DNA of 64,000 nucleotides. Source: Ardenticatenia bacterium (lineage in GTDB: Bacteria; Chloroflexota; Anaerolineae; Ardenticatenales; Ardenticatenaceae). Numbering within the stretch: the first letter of the stretch is position 1; the number at the start of each line of letters is the position of its first letter. The notes beneath the pieces are model-generated. The model was given only the letters and a program-made list of their open reading frames with translations, was not told where the DNA came from and searched no databases. The position numbers and the translations under genes are program-made. The DNA lies in assembly GCA_030949995.1 (NCBI GenBank), contig JAUZRY010000107.1:1-64000 (forward strand). The letters run 5' to 3'. Positions 27,912 through 38,303 of this stretch are shown piece by piece.

Positions 27912-29447
27912 ATGCAACAGCCACTGGTGCTCATCCCCTTACCGTTGTCGGCGGACTGATCGTCGGCCTCGTCATTGGCGTGGTCGTGGGCCGACGGTAC
28001 GGCCTTCAGTCGGCTGCCGACACCCAGAGGGAAGCCGAGCTTCTCCTGAAGGAAGCTGAGGCCGAAGCACAGCGCATTCGGCTGGCTGCCAAGGAGGAGG
28101 CCGTCCGCCTTCGAGAACAAATTGAGGCCGACCTTCAGGAGCAACGGCGGGAGCTCCAACGCTTGGACCGACACCTGCACCAACGGCGTGAGAGCCTCGA
28201 CCGCCGCCAGGAGCACCTCGAAAACCGCAGCCGCAATCTGGACCGGCGCGAGCGGGCCCTGGAACAACGCGAACGGCACATCGAGACGCTGGTGGCCCGC
28301 CAGCAGGAGGAGCTGGAACGCATCGCCAACCTCAGCCAAGAGGAGGCCCGGGCACTCGTGCTCTCCCAAGCCGAGCAGGAGGCCCGCCAAGACATGGTCC
28401 GCATTATCCGCCAAATTGAGGCCGAGGCGCGCGAGATCGCCGGCCAGCGGGCCCGCGAGATCATCGTGACGGCCATCCAGCGGCTGGCCACCGACGTGAC
28501 CAACGACGCCGTGGTCTCCATCGTCGAGCTCCCCCTCGGACGACATGAAGGGGCGCATTATCGGGCGAGGTGGACGCAACATCAGGGCCATCGAGAACGC
28601 CACGGGCGTGGACATCGTAGTGGACGACACGCCCGAGGCCATCGTCATCAGCAGCTTCGACCCCGTGCGCCGGGAGGTGGCCCGGTTAGCCCTGGAAAAA
28701 CTCATCGCCGATGGCCGCATTCACCCGGCGCGCATTGAAAAAGTCGTCCACGAAACGCGCGAAGAAGTGGAGCACATGATCCGCGAGTTCGGCGAACAGG
28801 CCGCCTACCAGGCCGGCGTGCGCGGGCTCCACCCGGACTTGGTCCGGCTTCTGGGCCAGCTCAAGTTCCGCACCAGCTACGGCCAAAACCAGTGGCACCA
28901 TGCCATCGAGGCTGCCCATATTGCCGGCCTGTTGGCCGCGGAGCTGGGCGCCAATGTGGACTTGGCCAAGAAGGGCGCACTGCTCCACGACATCGGCAAG
29001 GCCGTCTCCCACGAGGTTGAAGGCCCCCACGCGCTCATCGGCGCCGAGATCGCCCGGCGATGTGGCATGCACGAGATCGTGGTCAACGCGATCGCCAGCC
29101 ACCACCACGAGGAGGAACAGCGCAGCGTGGAGGCCGTTATCGTCGAGGTGGCCGACGCCATCAGCGGTGCCAGACCCGGGGCACGGCGCGAGTCGCTGGA
29201 GAGTTACATCAAGCGCATCACCGCCTTGGAGGAGATCGCCCGTGGATTTGAGGGGGTGGAAGAAGTCTACGCCATCCAGGCCGGCCGCGAGGTGCGCATC
29301 ATCGTGAAGCCCGACGAGGTGGACGACCTGGCGGCCATCGAGCTGAGCCGCAGCATCGCCCGCAAGATCGAGGAGGGCCTGGAGTACCCGGGCCAGATCA
29401 AAGTCACGGTGATCCGGGAAACGCGCGCCGTGGATTACGCCAAGTAG
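27912..29447 (+). CDS. rny: Ribonuclease Y, two frameshifts
   Basis: RNase Y is the membrane-anchored endonuclease that starts mRNA decay in many bacteria lacking RNase E. The N-terminal helix ([18 protein letters not shown]) anchors it, and a long charged coiled coil follows. The KH domain has [15 protein letters not shown] (most homologues have GREGRNIR). The HD domain has [13 protein letters not shown] and LLHDIGKA with HHHEE. The frame breaks at four Cs at 27935-27938 (five fit) and at five Cs at 28531-28535 (four fit). ATG 27912 has AGGAGG at 8 nt. Repaired length of about 511 aa is normal. Confidence 0.95.
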
Positions 29448-29451
29448 GCCG

Positions 29452-29521
29452 TTCCCGAGGGCCCCCACTCGCCCTCGGGAACGCGCCGACGCACGGGGCG
29501 CTTCCCGTGCCCCGTGCGTCG
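29452..29521. terminator. Two tandem hairpins between rny and fumC
   Basis: GTTCCCGAGG/CCTCGGGAAC (29452-29482) is followed by the 13-bp stem CGACGCACGGGGC/GCCCCGTGCGTCG (29487-29521). The genes converge here, so a bidirectional stop is likely although no T-run is present. Confidence 0.5.
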
Positions 29522-29557
29522 CGCGGCTGCGGCGTGGCCGTGCCCGCAGGTCCCATC

Positions 29558-30961
<1,404 letters not shown>

Positions 30962-31087
30962 TGGTTTCCTCCTTCACTATTTGTTGACGGTGCGAGGCGT
31001 TTCAGGGGCAAAACCACCAGAGGAACAACGCGGCACCGCCGGACAACGTCGCCCCGGAGGGGGTATCAAAATGTCCGGCCCCGTTCG

Positions 31088-31116
31088 AGTATACGCCACA
31101 ACCGGGCGATTGACAA
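31088..31116 (-). promoter_or_regulatory. fumC promoter
   Basis: On the minus strand TTGTCA, a 17-nt spacer and TATACT, giving a leader of about 120 nt. Confidence 0.7.
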
Positions 31117-31206
31117 TTTCCCTGGCGGGTCCCCCAGCCCTTGACACTCCCCTTTCCAGATGCGCAGACCAGAGCACATGGGGCACACTCGAGCCAGGAG
31201 AGGGGA

Positions 31207-31241
31207 GCCGGCACGGGGAAGGCGCCTTGCCCCGTGCCGGC
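31207..31241 (-). terminator. Hairpin after the haem-binding protein gene
   Basis: GCCGGCACGGGG and CCCCGTGCCGGC pair perfectly over 12 bp. The loop AAGGCGCCTTG is itself nearly palindromic. No T-run is present. Confidence 0.5.
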
Positions 31242-31310
31242 CAAGCGAGGGGGAAGGGAAACGAGCGTGTACAGGGGAGCAGTGCGAACCGCCTCAGATC
31301 GCCAATGCTC

Positions 31311-31778
31311 TCACGGAGCAGCACCGGGAGGATCCTGGTGGGATGTGGCACGCAGGCCGGCGATGAGCGCCTCCCGTTCTTCAGGGGAAAGTCGAGCGCC
31401 AGGGTGCAACAGCACGTAGTAGGCCGGCGGCATCTCCCCCTCCTGGATGACCTCGACGAGCTCGTCAGCCTCTTGGAAGCGGTGCCACTCCGAGAAGTTC
31501 AACTCACGCCGTCCCTCGTCCACATCGTGGCGGACCAGCCACGAAATGGGCGCGATGTTGCTGTACCACGGCCACACCGTCTCATTGCTGTGACAGTCAA
31601 AGCAGGCCCGGCGGGCCAGCTCCCGGGTGTGCGCCGAATCCCACCGGGGCTCCCGGACGACCGGCGGGTTCTCGTGGGAATGCCCATACGGGATCAACTG
31701 GATCCCCACACCAACCACGGCCAGCAGGACAAAGAGGTGCCTCCAATACCGGCTCAACAGCGGGCGCATTGAACTCAT
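31311..31778 (-). CDS. Membrane-anchored haem-binding domain protein (Haem_bd, c-type CxxCH)
   Basis: A protein of about 155 aa with one N-terminal membrane helix (HLFVLLAVVGVGIQLIPYG) and an exported domain. The single c-haem motif CFDCH is followed by SNETVWPWYSNIAP and WLVRHDVDEGR, the exact pattern of the Haem_bd family. Such proteins often lie near other respiratory or stress genes and their partner is unknown. GGAGG precedes ATG 31781 and 31778. The latter has the better spacing. It is transcribed divergently from the glutaredoxin gene. Confidence 0.88.
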   Translation of the reverse strand: MSSMRPLLSRYWRHLFVLLAVVGVGIQLIPYGHSHENPPVVREPRWDSAHTRELARRACFDCHSNETVWPWYSNIAPISWLVRHDVDEGRRELNFSEWHRFQEADELVEVIQEGEMPPAYYVLLHPGARLSPEEREALIAGLRATSHQDPPGAAP

Positions 31779-31857
31779 CATGTCCTCCACGTTTCCTGTG
31801 ACACATGCTCCTCATTCAGGGCACTTGTCAGTTTACCCGGGCCCGAGGTCCGTTTGG

Positions 31858-31893
31858 TTAACGGAGTCTTAACATTCCATTATGGCATGTTAA
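31858..31893. promoter_or_regulatory. TTAAC direct repeats between haem-binding protein and glutaredoxin genes
   Basis: TTAACG at 31858 and TTAACA at 31869 are direct repeats one helical turn (11 bp) apart, the layout of OmpR/PhoP-type response-regulator sites. An inverted copy, GTTAA, lies at 31889. TATGGC, 17 nt downstream of TTAACG, could be the -10 of the glutaredoxin gene. Confidence 0.4.
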
Positions 31894-32003
31894 GGGCCAC
31901 CCTGTGCGCCCAGCGACGCCGACGGGTTTCCCGGTATGAGCCCAGCAGGGTAGACTTTCAAGGCAGACTCGATCCCAACCACACATACACGAGGAGGTCT
32001 TTG

Positions 32004-32300
32004 ATGAAACGGTTGCGGGAGCTGTTCCGGCGATCGCCCAAGGGTGTGGTCATCTACACCCAGCCTACCTGAGCGGACTGCCAGATGGCGAAGAGGTTCT
32101 TCGCCCAACACGGCGTGCCCTACACCGAGAAAGATGTCACCACCAACGAGGCCTACATGGACGAACTCAAGGCCCTCGTAGGCCGCTTCATCACGCCGGT
32201 CGTGGTCATCGACGGGGAGGTGCTCCTGGGGTTCGGGGCCAACATGGCCCGCGTGCGGGAGCTCCTGCGACAAGGCGGATACCTCGACGGCGAGCCGTGA
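32004..32300 (+). CDS. Probable selenocysteine-containing glutaredoxin-like protein (UADC active site)
   Basis: Read through the TGA at 32070-32072, the frame gives a 98-aa glutaredoxin-like protein. The N-terminus ends VVIYTQPT, then TGA, then ADCQMAKRF, so the TGA takes the place of the first Cys of the glutaredoxin CxxC motif (YTxPTCxxC). The cis-Pro motif follows in ITPVVVIDGEVLLGFG. GAGGAGG lies 7 nt before ATG 32004. A hairpin resembling a bacterial SECIS starts 14 nt after the TGA. The simplest reading is Sec at residue 23. A TGC-to-TGA sequencing error is the alternative, but base substitutions are not otherwise evident in this sequence, whose errors are indels. It lies just upstream of copA. 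Confidence 0.75.
32087..32105 (+). promoter_or_regulatory. Candidate bacterial SECIS element
   Basis: GGCGAAGA-GGU-UCUUCGCC is a perfect 8-bp stem with a three-base GGU loop inside the coding sequence. The loop starts 22 nt after the UGA, within the 16-37 nt range known for SelB-dependent bacterial SECIS elements, whose apical G and U are the key bases. In the E. coli fdhF element the loop also carries GGU. Confidence 0.7.
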
Positions 32301-32346
32301 CCCATCACCCCGCCAAATGGCCCAGACACATCGCGCGGAATAGCGG

Positions 32347-32374
32347 TTGCCAACGGCGCACAAGCGTGTATAAT
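32347..32374 (+). promoter_or_regulatory. copA promoter
   Basis: TTGCCA, a 16-nt spacer and TATAAT. Confidence 0.65.
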
Positions 32375-32387
32375 GAAAGGTGCACCC

Positions 32388-32410
32388 TACCCCCTATCCC
32401 CCAGGGGGTA
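32388..32410 (+). promoter_or_regulatory. CsoR-like copper operator
   Basis: TACCCCCT and AGGGGGTA form a perfect inverted repeat around ATCCCCC, just past the predicted start of the copA transcript. G/C tracts flanked by TAC and GTA are typical of CsoR sites. No csoR gene is in the window. Confidence 0.55.
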
Positions 32411-32458
32411 TACGGGGTGCCATCAGGGGGGAACAGGCTATAGAGAGGAGGTGCGAAT

Positions 32459-34990
32459 ATGAGCGCACAAACCAAAGTCGTGTTGCCCATCGAGGGCATG
32501 ACCTGCGCCTCATGTGTGAACCACATCACCCGCGCGCTCAAGAAGGTGCCGGGCGTGGCGGACGCACAGGTGAACTTGGCCACAGAGCGGGCCACCGTGA
32601 TCTTCGAGAACGGGGCCGTGCCCCTGAACGACCTGATTCAGGCGGTGCGGGACGCCGGCTACGGCGTGCCCACCCAGACGGCCGTGTTGCCCATTGCCGG
32701 GATGACCTGCGCCTCATGTGTGAACCACATCGAGCGGGCGCTGAAAAAAGTGCCCGGCGTGCTGGAGGCCAACGTCAACCTGGCCACGGAGAAGGCCAAG
32801 GTCACCTACATTCCCGAGCTGACCGGACTGGCCGACTTCAAGCGTGCCGTGGCCGAAGCCGGCTACGAGGTGCTCGACATGCCGGACGACGCGGCCGCCC
32901 GCGAGCACCAGGAAGAGGACGAATCCGAGCGCAAGATGCGCGAGGCCCGCTTCCGCATGTGGGTGGCGTGGGGCTTCACAGTGCCCATCATTCTCTGGAT
33001 GTTCCTGGAGATGTTCTTCGGCATCTACTGGCCCAACGAGACGATCTACAACGTGGGGATCATCCTGTTAGCCCTACCGGTGCTCTTCTGGGTGGGCCGT
33101 AAGACCTACGCGGCCGGCTTCGCCCCAGTCCTCCACGGCTACGCCAACATGGACACGCTCATCGCCTTGGGCACGGGCGTGGCGTTGCTCACAGGGCCAG
33201 CTTCATTCGTCTTCCCGGTGGCCAACTACGCCGGCGTGGCCGCCATGATCATGGCCTTCCACTTGACCGGCCGCTACGTCGAGGAAACGGCCAAGGGGCG
33301 TGCCTCACAGGCCATCCGCAAGCTGTTGGAGCTCGGCGCCAAGACGGCCCGCGTCATCCGCGACGGCCAAGAGGTAGAAATTCCCGTCGAGGAAATACAA
33401 GTGGGCGACATCATGGTCGTGCGCCCGGAGAGAAGATCCCCACCGACGGCGTGGTGATCGAGGGCGAGAGCGCGGTGGACGAGTCCATGGCCACCGGCGA
33501 GTCCATGCCCGTGAACAAGCGGCCCGGCGACGAGGTCATCGGGGCCTACGATCAACCAGGAAGGGCTGCTCAAGGTGCGGGCCACCCGTGTGGGCAAGGA
33601 TACCTTCCTGGCCCAGGTGATCAGAGCTGGTGGAAGAAGCACAGGGCACGAAAGTGCCCATTCAGGAGTTCGCCGACAGGGTGACCAGCGTCTTCGTGCC
33701 CATCATCATTACCATCGCCGTACTCACAGTCGTCGCGTGGCTCGCCTTCCCCGACGTCATGTACCGGCTGGTGGAACTCGGCTCCTTCCTGCCCTGGGTG
33801 AACCCGGACTTGGGCGTTATCACCCTGGCGATTGTCTCGATGGTGGCCGTGCTGGTCATCGCTTGCCCCTGCGCGCTGGGCTTGGCCACGCCCACGGCGC
33901 TGATGGTGGGCAGCGGCATGGGCGCTGAGCACGGCATCCTCATCCGCAGTGGTGAGGCCATCCAGACGCTCAAGGACGTGAAGGTAATCATCTTCGACAA
34001 GACAGGCACCATCACCAAGGGCAAGCCCGAAGTCACCGACGTGGTCGCCGTCAACGGGTTCGACGAGGCCGTGGTCGTCCGCCTGGCCGTTCGGCCGAGC
34101 GGGGCAGTGAGCACCCCCTGGGCCGCGCCATTGTCGAGCGCGCCGAGGAAGATGGGCTGAGCCTGGAGGATCCCCAGGACTTCCAGGCCATCCGCGGGAA
34201 GGGCGTCGTGGCCCGTGTCGGGTCGCGCCTGGTGGTGGTGGGCTCCCGCCGCCTGATGCAGGACCAAGGCATTGACCCCTCGCCCGTCGAGGCGCAAATG
34301 CGCGCCTTGGAAGAGGAAGCCAAGACGGCCATGCTGGTGGCCGTGGACGGCCAACTGGCTGGCGTCATCGCCGTGGCCGACACCCTGAAGGACGACTCCG
34401 TGCTCGCCATCCAGGAGCTGCACCGCATGGGCCTGCAGACGGCCATGATCACAGGCGACAACCGCCGCACGGCCGAGGCCATTGCGCGCAAGGTGGGCAT
34501 TGACCACGTCCTGGCCGAAGTGCTGCCCGACGGCAAAGTGGCCGAGGTGAAGGAGCTCCAGGAGCGGTTCGGCCTGGTGGCCTTCGTGGGCGACGGCATC
34601 AACGACGCCCCAGCCCTCACACAGGCCAACGTGGGCATCGCCATCGGCACGGGCACCGACATCGCCATCGAGGCCAGTGACGTCACCCTGGTGCGCGGCC
34701 ACCTGAGCGGTGTCGTGGAGGCCATCTACTTGAGCCGCGCCACCTTCCGCAAGATCAAGCAAAATCTCTTCTGGGCCTTCTTCTACAACGTGGCCATGAT
34801 CCCTTTGGCCATCATCGGCTGGATGCACCCCGTGTTGGCTGAGATCGCCATGGCCACCAGCTCCATCACGGTGGTCACCAACGCCAACCGCCTGCGCAAG
34901 GTGGACATCCGGCCCACCTACATGCGCGAGGAGCAGGCCACAGCCCGGGCCCAGCAGGGCGCTTGGCAACCGGCCGAGCGCCCCACCTGA
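32459..34990 (+). CDS. copA: Copper-exporting P1B-type ATPase, four frameshifts
   Basis: CopA pumps Cu+ out of the cytoplasm. Two N-terminal HMA domains each have GMTCASC (about residues 14-20 and 81-87). The actuator has ATGES, the membrane metal site is CPC ([13 protein letters not shown]), and the phosphorylation site is DKTGTITKG. The SEHPLG and [10 protein letters not shown] motifs are present. The frame breaks near 33425 (missing C), 33547 (extra base), 33625 (extra base) and 34090 (missing base). All conserved motifs are recovered when these are bridged, so the gene is probably intact in the organism. GAGGAGG precedes ATG 32459. A strong terminator follows. Confidence 0.93.
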
Positions 34991-35001
34991 TCGGAACAGC
35001 A

Positions 35002-35042
35002 AGCGGGCGAGCCCTACAGCAACATGGCTCGCCCGCTTTTTT
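35002..35042 (+). terminator. copA terminator
   Basis: AGCGGGCGAGCC and GGCTCGCCCGCT form a perfect 12-bp stem, followed by TTTTTT. Confidence 0.9.
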
Positions 35043-35208
35043 GCTCGCTGGCAAGAGAAAAGGTGCCTGGGCGCTCCTAGGCGCTCAAAGAACGGCACGA
35101 GGGGTTTGAAGATGGCCCAGGATCAGCATGGCGTTCGACAGGTGCGTGCCTGGTACGGTCTGCCTGTAGAGATAGCCATCGAGGGGAGAGTACTGGCATT
35201 GGGTCAAG

Positions 35209-35649
35209 GTGGGCTCGGTGCCAGTGCCTCACCCTCCGCTGGTCAACCTCATCGTGCGGCAGGGCCTGCCACGCGAGGAGCGCCTCACCCTCAGCTACCG
35301 ACACGAGCTCGGCCACGTCCAGACGTTGCCGCTGGCCCTCCTCCACGTGATTGTCCTGTGGTGGCTGTGGACGAGAAATGGGGTCAGCGCCAGGTGGCCT
35401 CGAGCGGTGCGCCTGCTCGTGGCCTTCGTTGCTCACGAGGCTACGTGGGAGTTGATGGCCGAGGGATACGTGGCCCTCCGCACCGGCCGCCGGTACATTC
35501 AACTGCACCGGCAGAAGGGGAGCCCCCTGATCTCCGCGTTCGTCTGGGGCAGCTTCGCCGTGATGGCCTCCCTGGGCCTCGTGCCTGCCCTTGGGAGGCA
35601 CCTTGGTGGTTCGTTCCTCCCAACGCCCCACGGAAAGGAGCACACATGA
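35209..35649 (+). CDS. Unrecognised membrane protein with HELGH motif
   Basis: A protein of about 146 aa with two to three membrane segments (LPLALLHVIVLWWLW, RAVRLLVAFVAH and AVMASLGLVPAL). It contains RHELGH, a HExxH zinc-protease motif at the edge of a membrane helix, and later AHEATWELMAEGY, which could supply a third ligand. The coding frame seems to extend upstream (GEYWHWVKVGS) to a TAG with no start codon, so the N-terminus is uncertain and an indel near 35180 is possible. Its stop overlaps the ATG of the FAD protein gene (ATGA). Confidence 0.5.
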   Translation: MGSVPVPHPPLVNLIVRQGLPREERLTLSYRHELGHVQTLPLALLHVIVLWWLWTRNGVSARWPRAVRLLVAFVAHEATWELMAEGYVALRTGRRYIQLHRQKGSPLISAFVWGSFAVMASLGLVPALGRHLGGSFLPTPHGKEHT

Positions 35650-36701
35650 GGTATGACGTGATCATCGCCGGAGCGAGCTTTGCCGGTTTGGCTGTTGCCG
35701 CCCAGCTCCGGGGGAAACGAGTGCTCGTGTTGGACCGCAAGCCCATTGGCGAGGGCCAGACATCTGCCTGTGGCACCCTCGTCTCCACCCTCCAGGCCCT
35801 CGGCCTGGAGGACTCTATCTTGCACCTCCACGACCGGCTCGTGGTTCACACGCCGGGCCGCACGTATGTCTACCCCATGCCGGAACCCTTCTGCACCTTC
35901 GACTACCCTCAATTATGTCATCTTCTCTGGCGCCAGGGGGACGCGGAATTCATTCAGGCCCCGGCTCTCGGAGTGGAGGGGAAGAGCGTGCGCACGCCGG
36001 CCGGCGAGTATACCGGCCGCTTCATCGTGGACGCCTCGGGCTGGCGAGCGGCCTTGGGCACTTCCCTGGACTCCACCCTGGTGCGGCGCGACCGGCTCAA
36101 CTTCGGCCTCGAGACCACGCCCGCCTATCAGGACGACGGGCTGCACTTCTGGTACGACCCGAAAGGGCTCCTCCCCATGGGGATCACCTGGGTGTTTCCC
36201 ATCGGCGACTTCAGCCGCATTGGCGTGGGCAGCTACTTGGGCGACACTCGCCTCATGTCCACGCTGACTCACTTCCTCGGACGCCTGCAGGTGGAGCGAA
36301 ACGGGTTCCACGGCGGATTCTTCCCGTACCAGGTACGGGACCCGCTCCTCGGCGAGCTCTTCCTCGTCGGGGACGCGGCCGGACAGTGTTTGGCCCTCAC
36401 GGGGGAAGGCATCCGCCCGGCCCTTTTCTTCGGCACCCACGTGGGCCGCCTGCTCCGCATGGCCTTGGACGGGGAGATCACACCGGAGGAGGCCCGCCTG
36501 GTGTACCGCCGGCTCGTCCTACAACGCAAGGGGGGCTACGATCTGCTCACCAGCATGCAGCTCCTGTTGCCACGCGTGCCCCTGGTAGCCGTCCAGGGGG
36601 CCTTCGCCCTGGTGGCCTTGCCCCCGCTTCTCAGGCGCATCTTGGACCGCTACCTCAGGGCATTTGCCCTGGACGAAACGTTCACTCCGGCGAACACCTG
36701 A
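35646..36701 (+). CDS. FAD-dependent oxidoreductase, geranylgeranyl-reductase-like family
   Basis: A 351-aa flavoprotein. The N-terminal Rossmann motif is VIIAGASFAGLAVA, the ribose-binding Asp is in VLVLDRKPIG, and the second FAD motif is FLVGDAAGQCLALTGEGI, all typical of GG-reductase and related lipid or quinone-modifying flavoenzymes. AAAGGAG lies 6 nt before the ATG, which overlaps the stop of the membrane protein gene. A role in reducing prenyl lipids is possible but not shown. Confidence 0.8.
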   Translation: MRYDVIIAGASFAGLAVAAQLRGKRVLVLDRKPIGEGQTSACGTLVSTLQALGLEDSILHLHDRLVVHTPGRTYVYPMPEPFCTFDYPQLCHLLWRQGDAEFIQAPALGVEGKSVRTPAGEYTGRFIVDASGWRAALGTSLDSTLVRRDRLNFGLETTPAYQDDGLHFWYDPKGLLPMGITWVFPIGDFSRIGVGSYLGDTRLMSTLTHFLGRLQVERNGFHGGFFPYQVRDPLLGELFLVGDAAGQCLALTGEGIRPALFFGTHVGRLLRMALDGEITPEEARLVYRRLVLQRKGGYDLLTSMQLLLPRVPLVAVQGAFALVALPPLLRRILDRYLRAFALDETFTPANT

Positions 36702-36757
36702 ACATGCACTCGCAGAGCACCCATGTGGGGAAACAGGAACACACTTAAGGAGGCAAC

Positions 36758-37090
36758 ATGGAACACCAGGACTGCCACGTGGAACCCATCGAGAAGCCTG
36801 TTGATCCCGAGGCCCTTCAGGAAGCCCTCGTGGCCTACTTGGGCGTTGGCGGCATGGGGTGCCCCCGCTGTGCCACGCGCGTGCGCAACGCGCTCTTGCA
36901 CGTGGATGGCGTGCTCCTGGCCGAGGTGATCCTGGAACAGAGCTTGGCCTTGGCCGCCTACGACCCGAAACGCATCACGCCCGAGGACCTGATGGCGGCC
37001 GTTGCCGGTGCCGGCAACGACGGCCGTCACCGCTACTGGGCCCAACTCCTGACTGTCGTGCCCGCGGGCGAGGTGCTCCGTCAGGAATAG
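36758..37090 (+). CDS. Small heavy-metal-associated (HMA) domain protein
   Basis: A 110-aa cytosolic protein with one ferredoxin-like HMA domain. The metal-binding motif is GMGCPRCATRVRNAL (CxxC), close to CopZ and MerP-type chaperones. The N-terminal extension HQDCHVEPIEKP is His/Cys-bearing. AAGGAGG precedes the ATG. It may pass copper or another soft metal to CopA encoded 4 kb upstream, inferred from fold and proximity only. Confidence 0.8.
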   Translation: MEHQDCHVEPIEKPVDPEALQEALVAYLGVGGMGCPRCATRVRNALLHVDGVLLAEVILEQSLALAAYDPKRITPEDLMAAVAGAGNDGRHRYWAQLLTVVPAGEVLRQE

Positions 37091-37205
37091 GCACCACCAG
37101 AGGAGGAGACGGCCCACACTCGTGCCGCCGGCTAGTGTCGCCAACAGATGCCGGAGGTCTGCCCCATCACGATGTTCCCACCTGGTGAGGGTGGGGGCAA
37201 TCCAC

Positions 37206-37253
37206 CCACAAAAAAACGGCAGCCTGATTGGATTGGCTGCCGTTTTTTTGTGG
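37206..37253. terminator. Strong bidirectional terminator
   Basis: CCACAAAAAAACGGCAGCC and GGCTGCCGTTTTTTTGTGG are perfect inverted copies (19 bp) around a 10-nt loop. A7 and T7 flank the GC stem, so it works on both strands: for the HMA gene and for tRNA-Asn. Confidence 0.93.
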
Positions 37254-37261
37254 TTTGGAGG

Positions 37262-37334
37262 CTCCTCGGGCAGGACTCGAACCTGCAACCACCCGGTTAA
37301 CAGCCGGGCGCTCTGCCAGTTGAGCTACCGAGGA
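37262..37334 (-). tRNA. tRNA-Asn (anticodon GTT)
   Basis: A 73-nt cloverleaf on the minus strand: acceptor TCCTCGG/CCGAGGA, D-stem GCTC/GAGC, anticodon stem CCCGG/CCGGG with loop CTGTTAA, T-arm GCAGG-TTCGAGT-CCTGC. CCA is not encoded. Confidence 0.96.
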
Positions 37335-37482
37335 ACGCCGTGGCTATTATATTCGGCTTCCAGGAAAAGTCAAATGGACTCGCAGGTCGCCGACACACGC
37401 CCACCAGCCCCTCTTTCCGCACGGGTTCGTCGGAGCCGTCGGCTGCCTGTGACAGGCACAGGACCAGGAGCTGTTGAGCATT

Positions 37483-37992
37483 TCATCCCATCACCCGATG
37501 TCCCGTGATCCAACGCCACAGGCGAGTCCACCAGCTCATCGACCGGCCCGCACGCCGTTCGAGTTCCCGCACGGCCTTGGGCAGGCCCAAGGTGCGGGCT
37601 TGGAACCAGTTCACCTCCAAGGCGCGGCGGAAGTCGCCCAGTGCTTCCTCATGGCGCCCCAGCCGGGCCAGGAGGCGGCCCCGGTTGTAGAGGGCGGGGA
37701 AGTGGTCCGGCTCCTGGCGCAAGGTGGCCGAAAAGTCATCAATGGCCTGGTCAAACTTGCCCATGATGGAGAGGGTGATGCCCCGGTGGAAGCGGGCCTC
37801 CACGTGATGGGGCATGGCCTGCAGGACGCGGTTGAATGCCTCCAGCGCCAGGTGAAACTGCAAGCGCTGGAAGTAGGCCATGCCCACCTGGTGCCAGCGA
37901 TCGGCAGAGGGTTCCTCCTGCGCCAGGTACTCCAGTTCTTCCAACGGGCGCAGGCGGCGGTCGAAGATGTCGTGAAAGAGCTTAAGCTTCAT
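37483..37992 (-). CDS. Tetratricopeptide repeat protein
   Basis: A 169-aa protein with about three TPR units (HQVGMAYFQRLQFHLALEAFNRVL, FHRGITLSIMGKFDQAIDDF and YNRGRLLARLGRHEEALGDFRRAL, each shown by its A/G/Y/F/A/P spacing). The C-terminus is basic and Trp-rich (MSWWTRLWRWITGHRV) and may touch the membrane. TPR proteins are protein-binding scaffolds. No partner is evident. ATG 37992 (MKLKLF) is preferred over an upstream in-frame start; its ribosome site is weak. Confidence 0.8.
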   Translation of the reverse strand: MKLKLFHDIFDRRLRPLEELEYLAQEEPSADRWHQVGMAYFQRLQFHLALEAFNRVLQAMPHHVEARFHRGITLSIMGKFDQAIDDFSATLRQEPDHFPALYNRGRLLARLGRHEEALGDFRRALEVNWFQARTLGLPKAVRELERRAGRSMSWWTRLWRWITGHRVMG

Positions 37993-38189
37993 GCGCCTTG
38001 GTGCCACGCTCTCAGCGGAATTTGCCAACCGGCCGTGTCCTGGGGATTCTACCCCGCCATGCCGATCTCCGCCAGGTCAACCGGGTGGACGGACATGGAT
38101 GATCAGCGACACCGTTGTTGAGACAAGGGCGCGAGCAGTCAACGCCGCCGGGTCGCGATCCGGCGCCCACGTGTCGTCCGAACGCCTGT

Positions 38190-38218
38190 TTGCAAAGGCT
38201 CCCCCTCATTGGTATAAT
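38190..38218 (+). promoter_or_regulatory. Promoter of the liv operon
   Basis: TTGCAA, a 17-nt spacer and a consensus TATAAT. Confidence 0.7.
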
Positions 38219-38303
38219 CCCGCCAACATTCGGCCATCCCGCCCTCGCCCGGCGGGCTGAGGGGGAAAGCCGAACGACAGAACTTCCTGAGGAGCATTGT
38301 CAT

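Noticed and set aside
33425-34100. copA as a pseudogene
   Set aside because: All motifs are kept across the four frame breaks, and promoter, operator and terminator are intact. Sequence error is simpler.
36703-36747. A 14-codon peptide before the HMA gene
   Set aside because: It has no ribosome site and no sign of attenuation, so it is probably chance.
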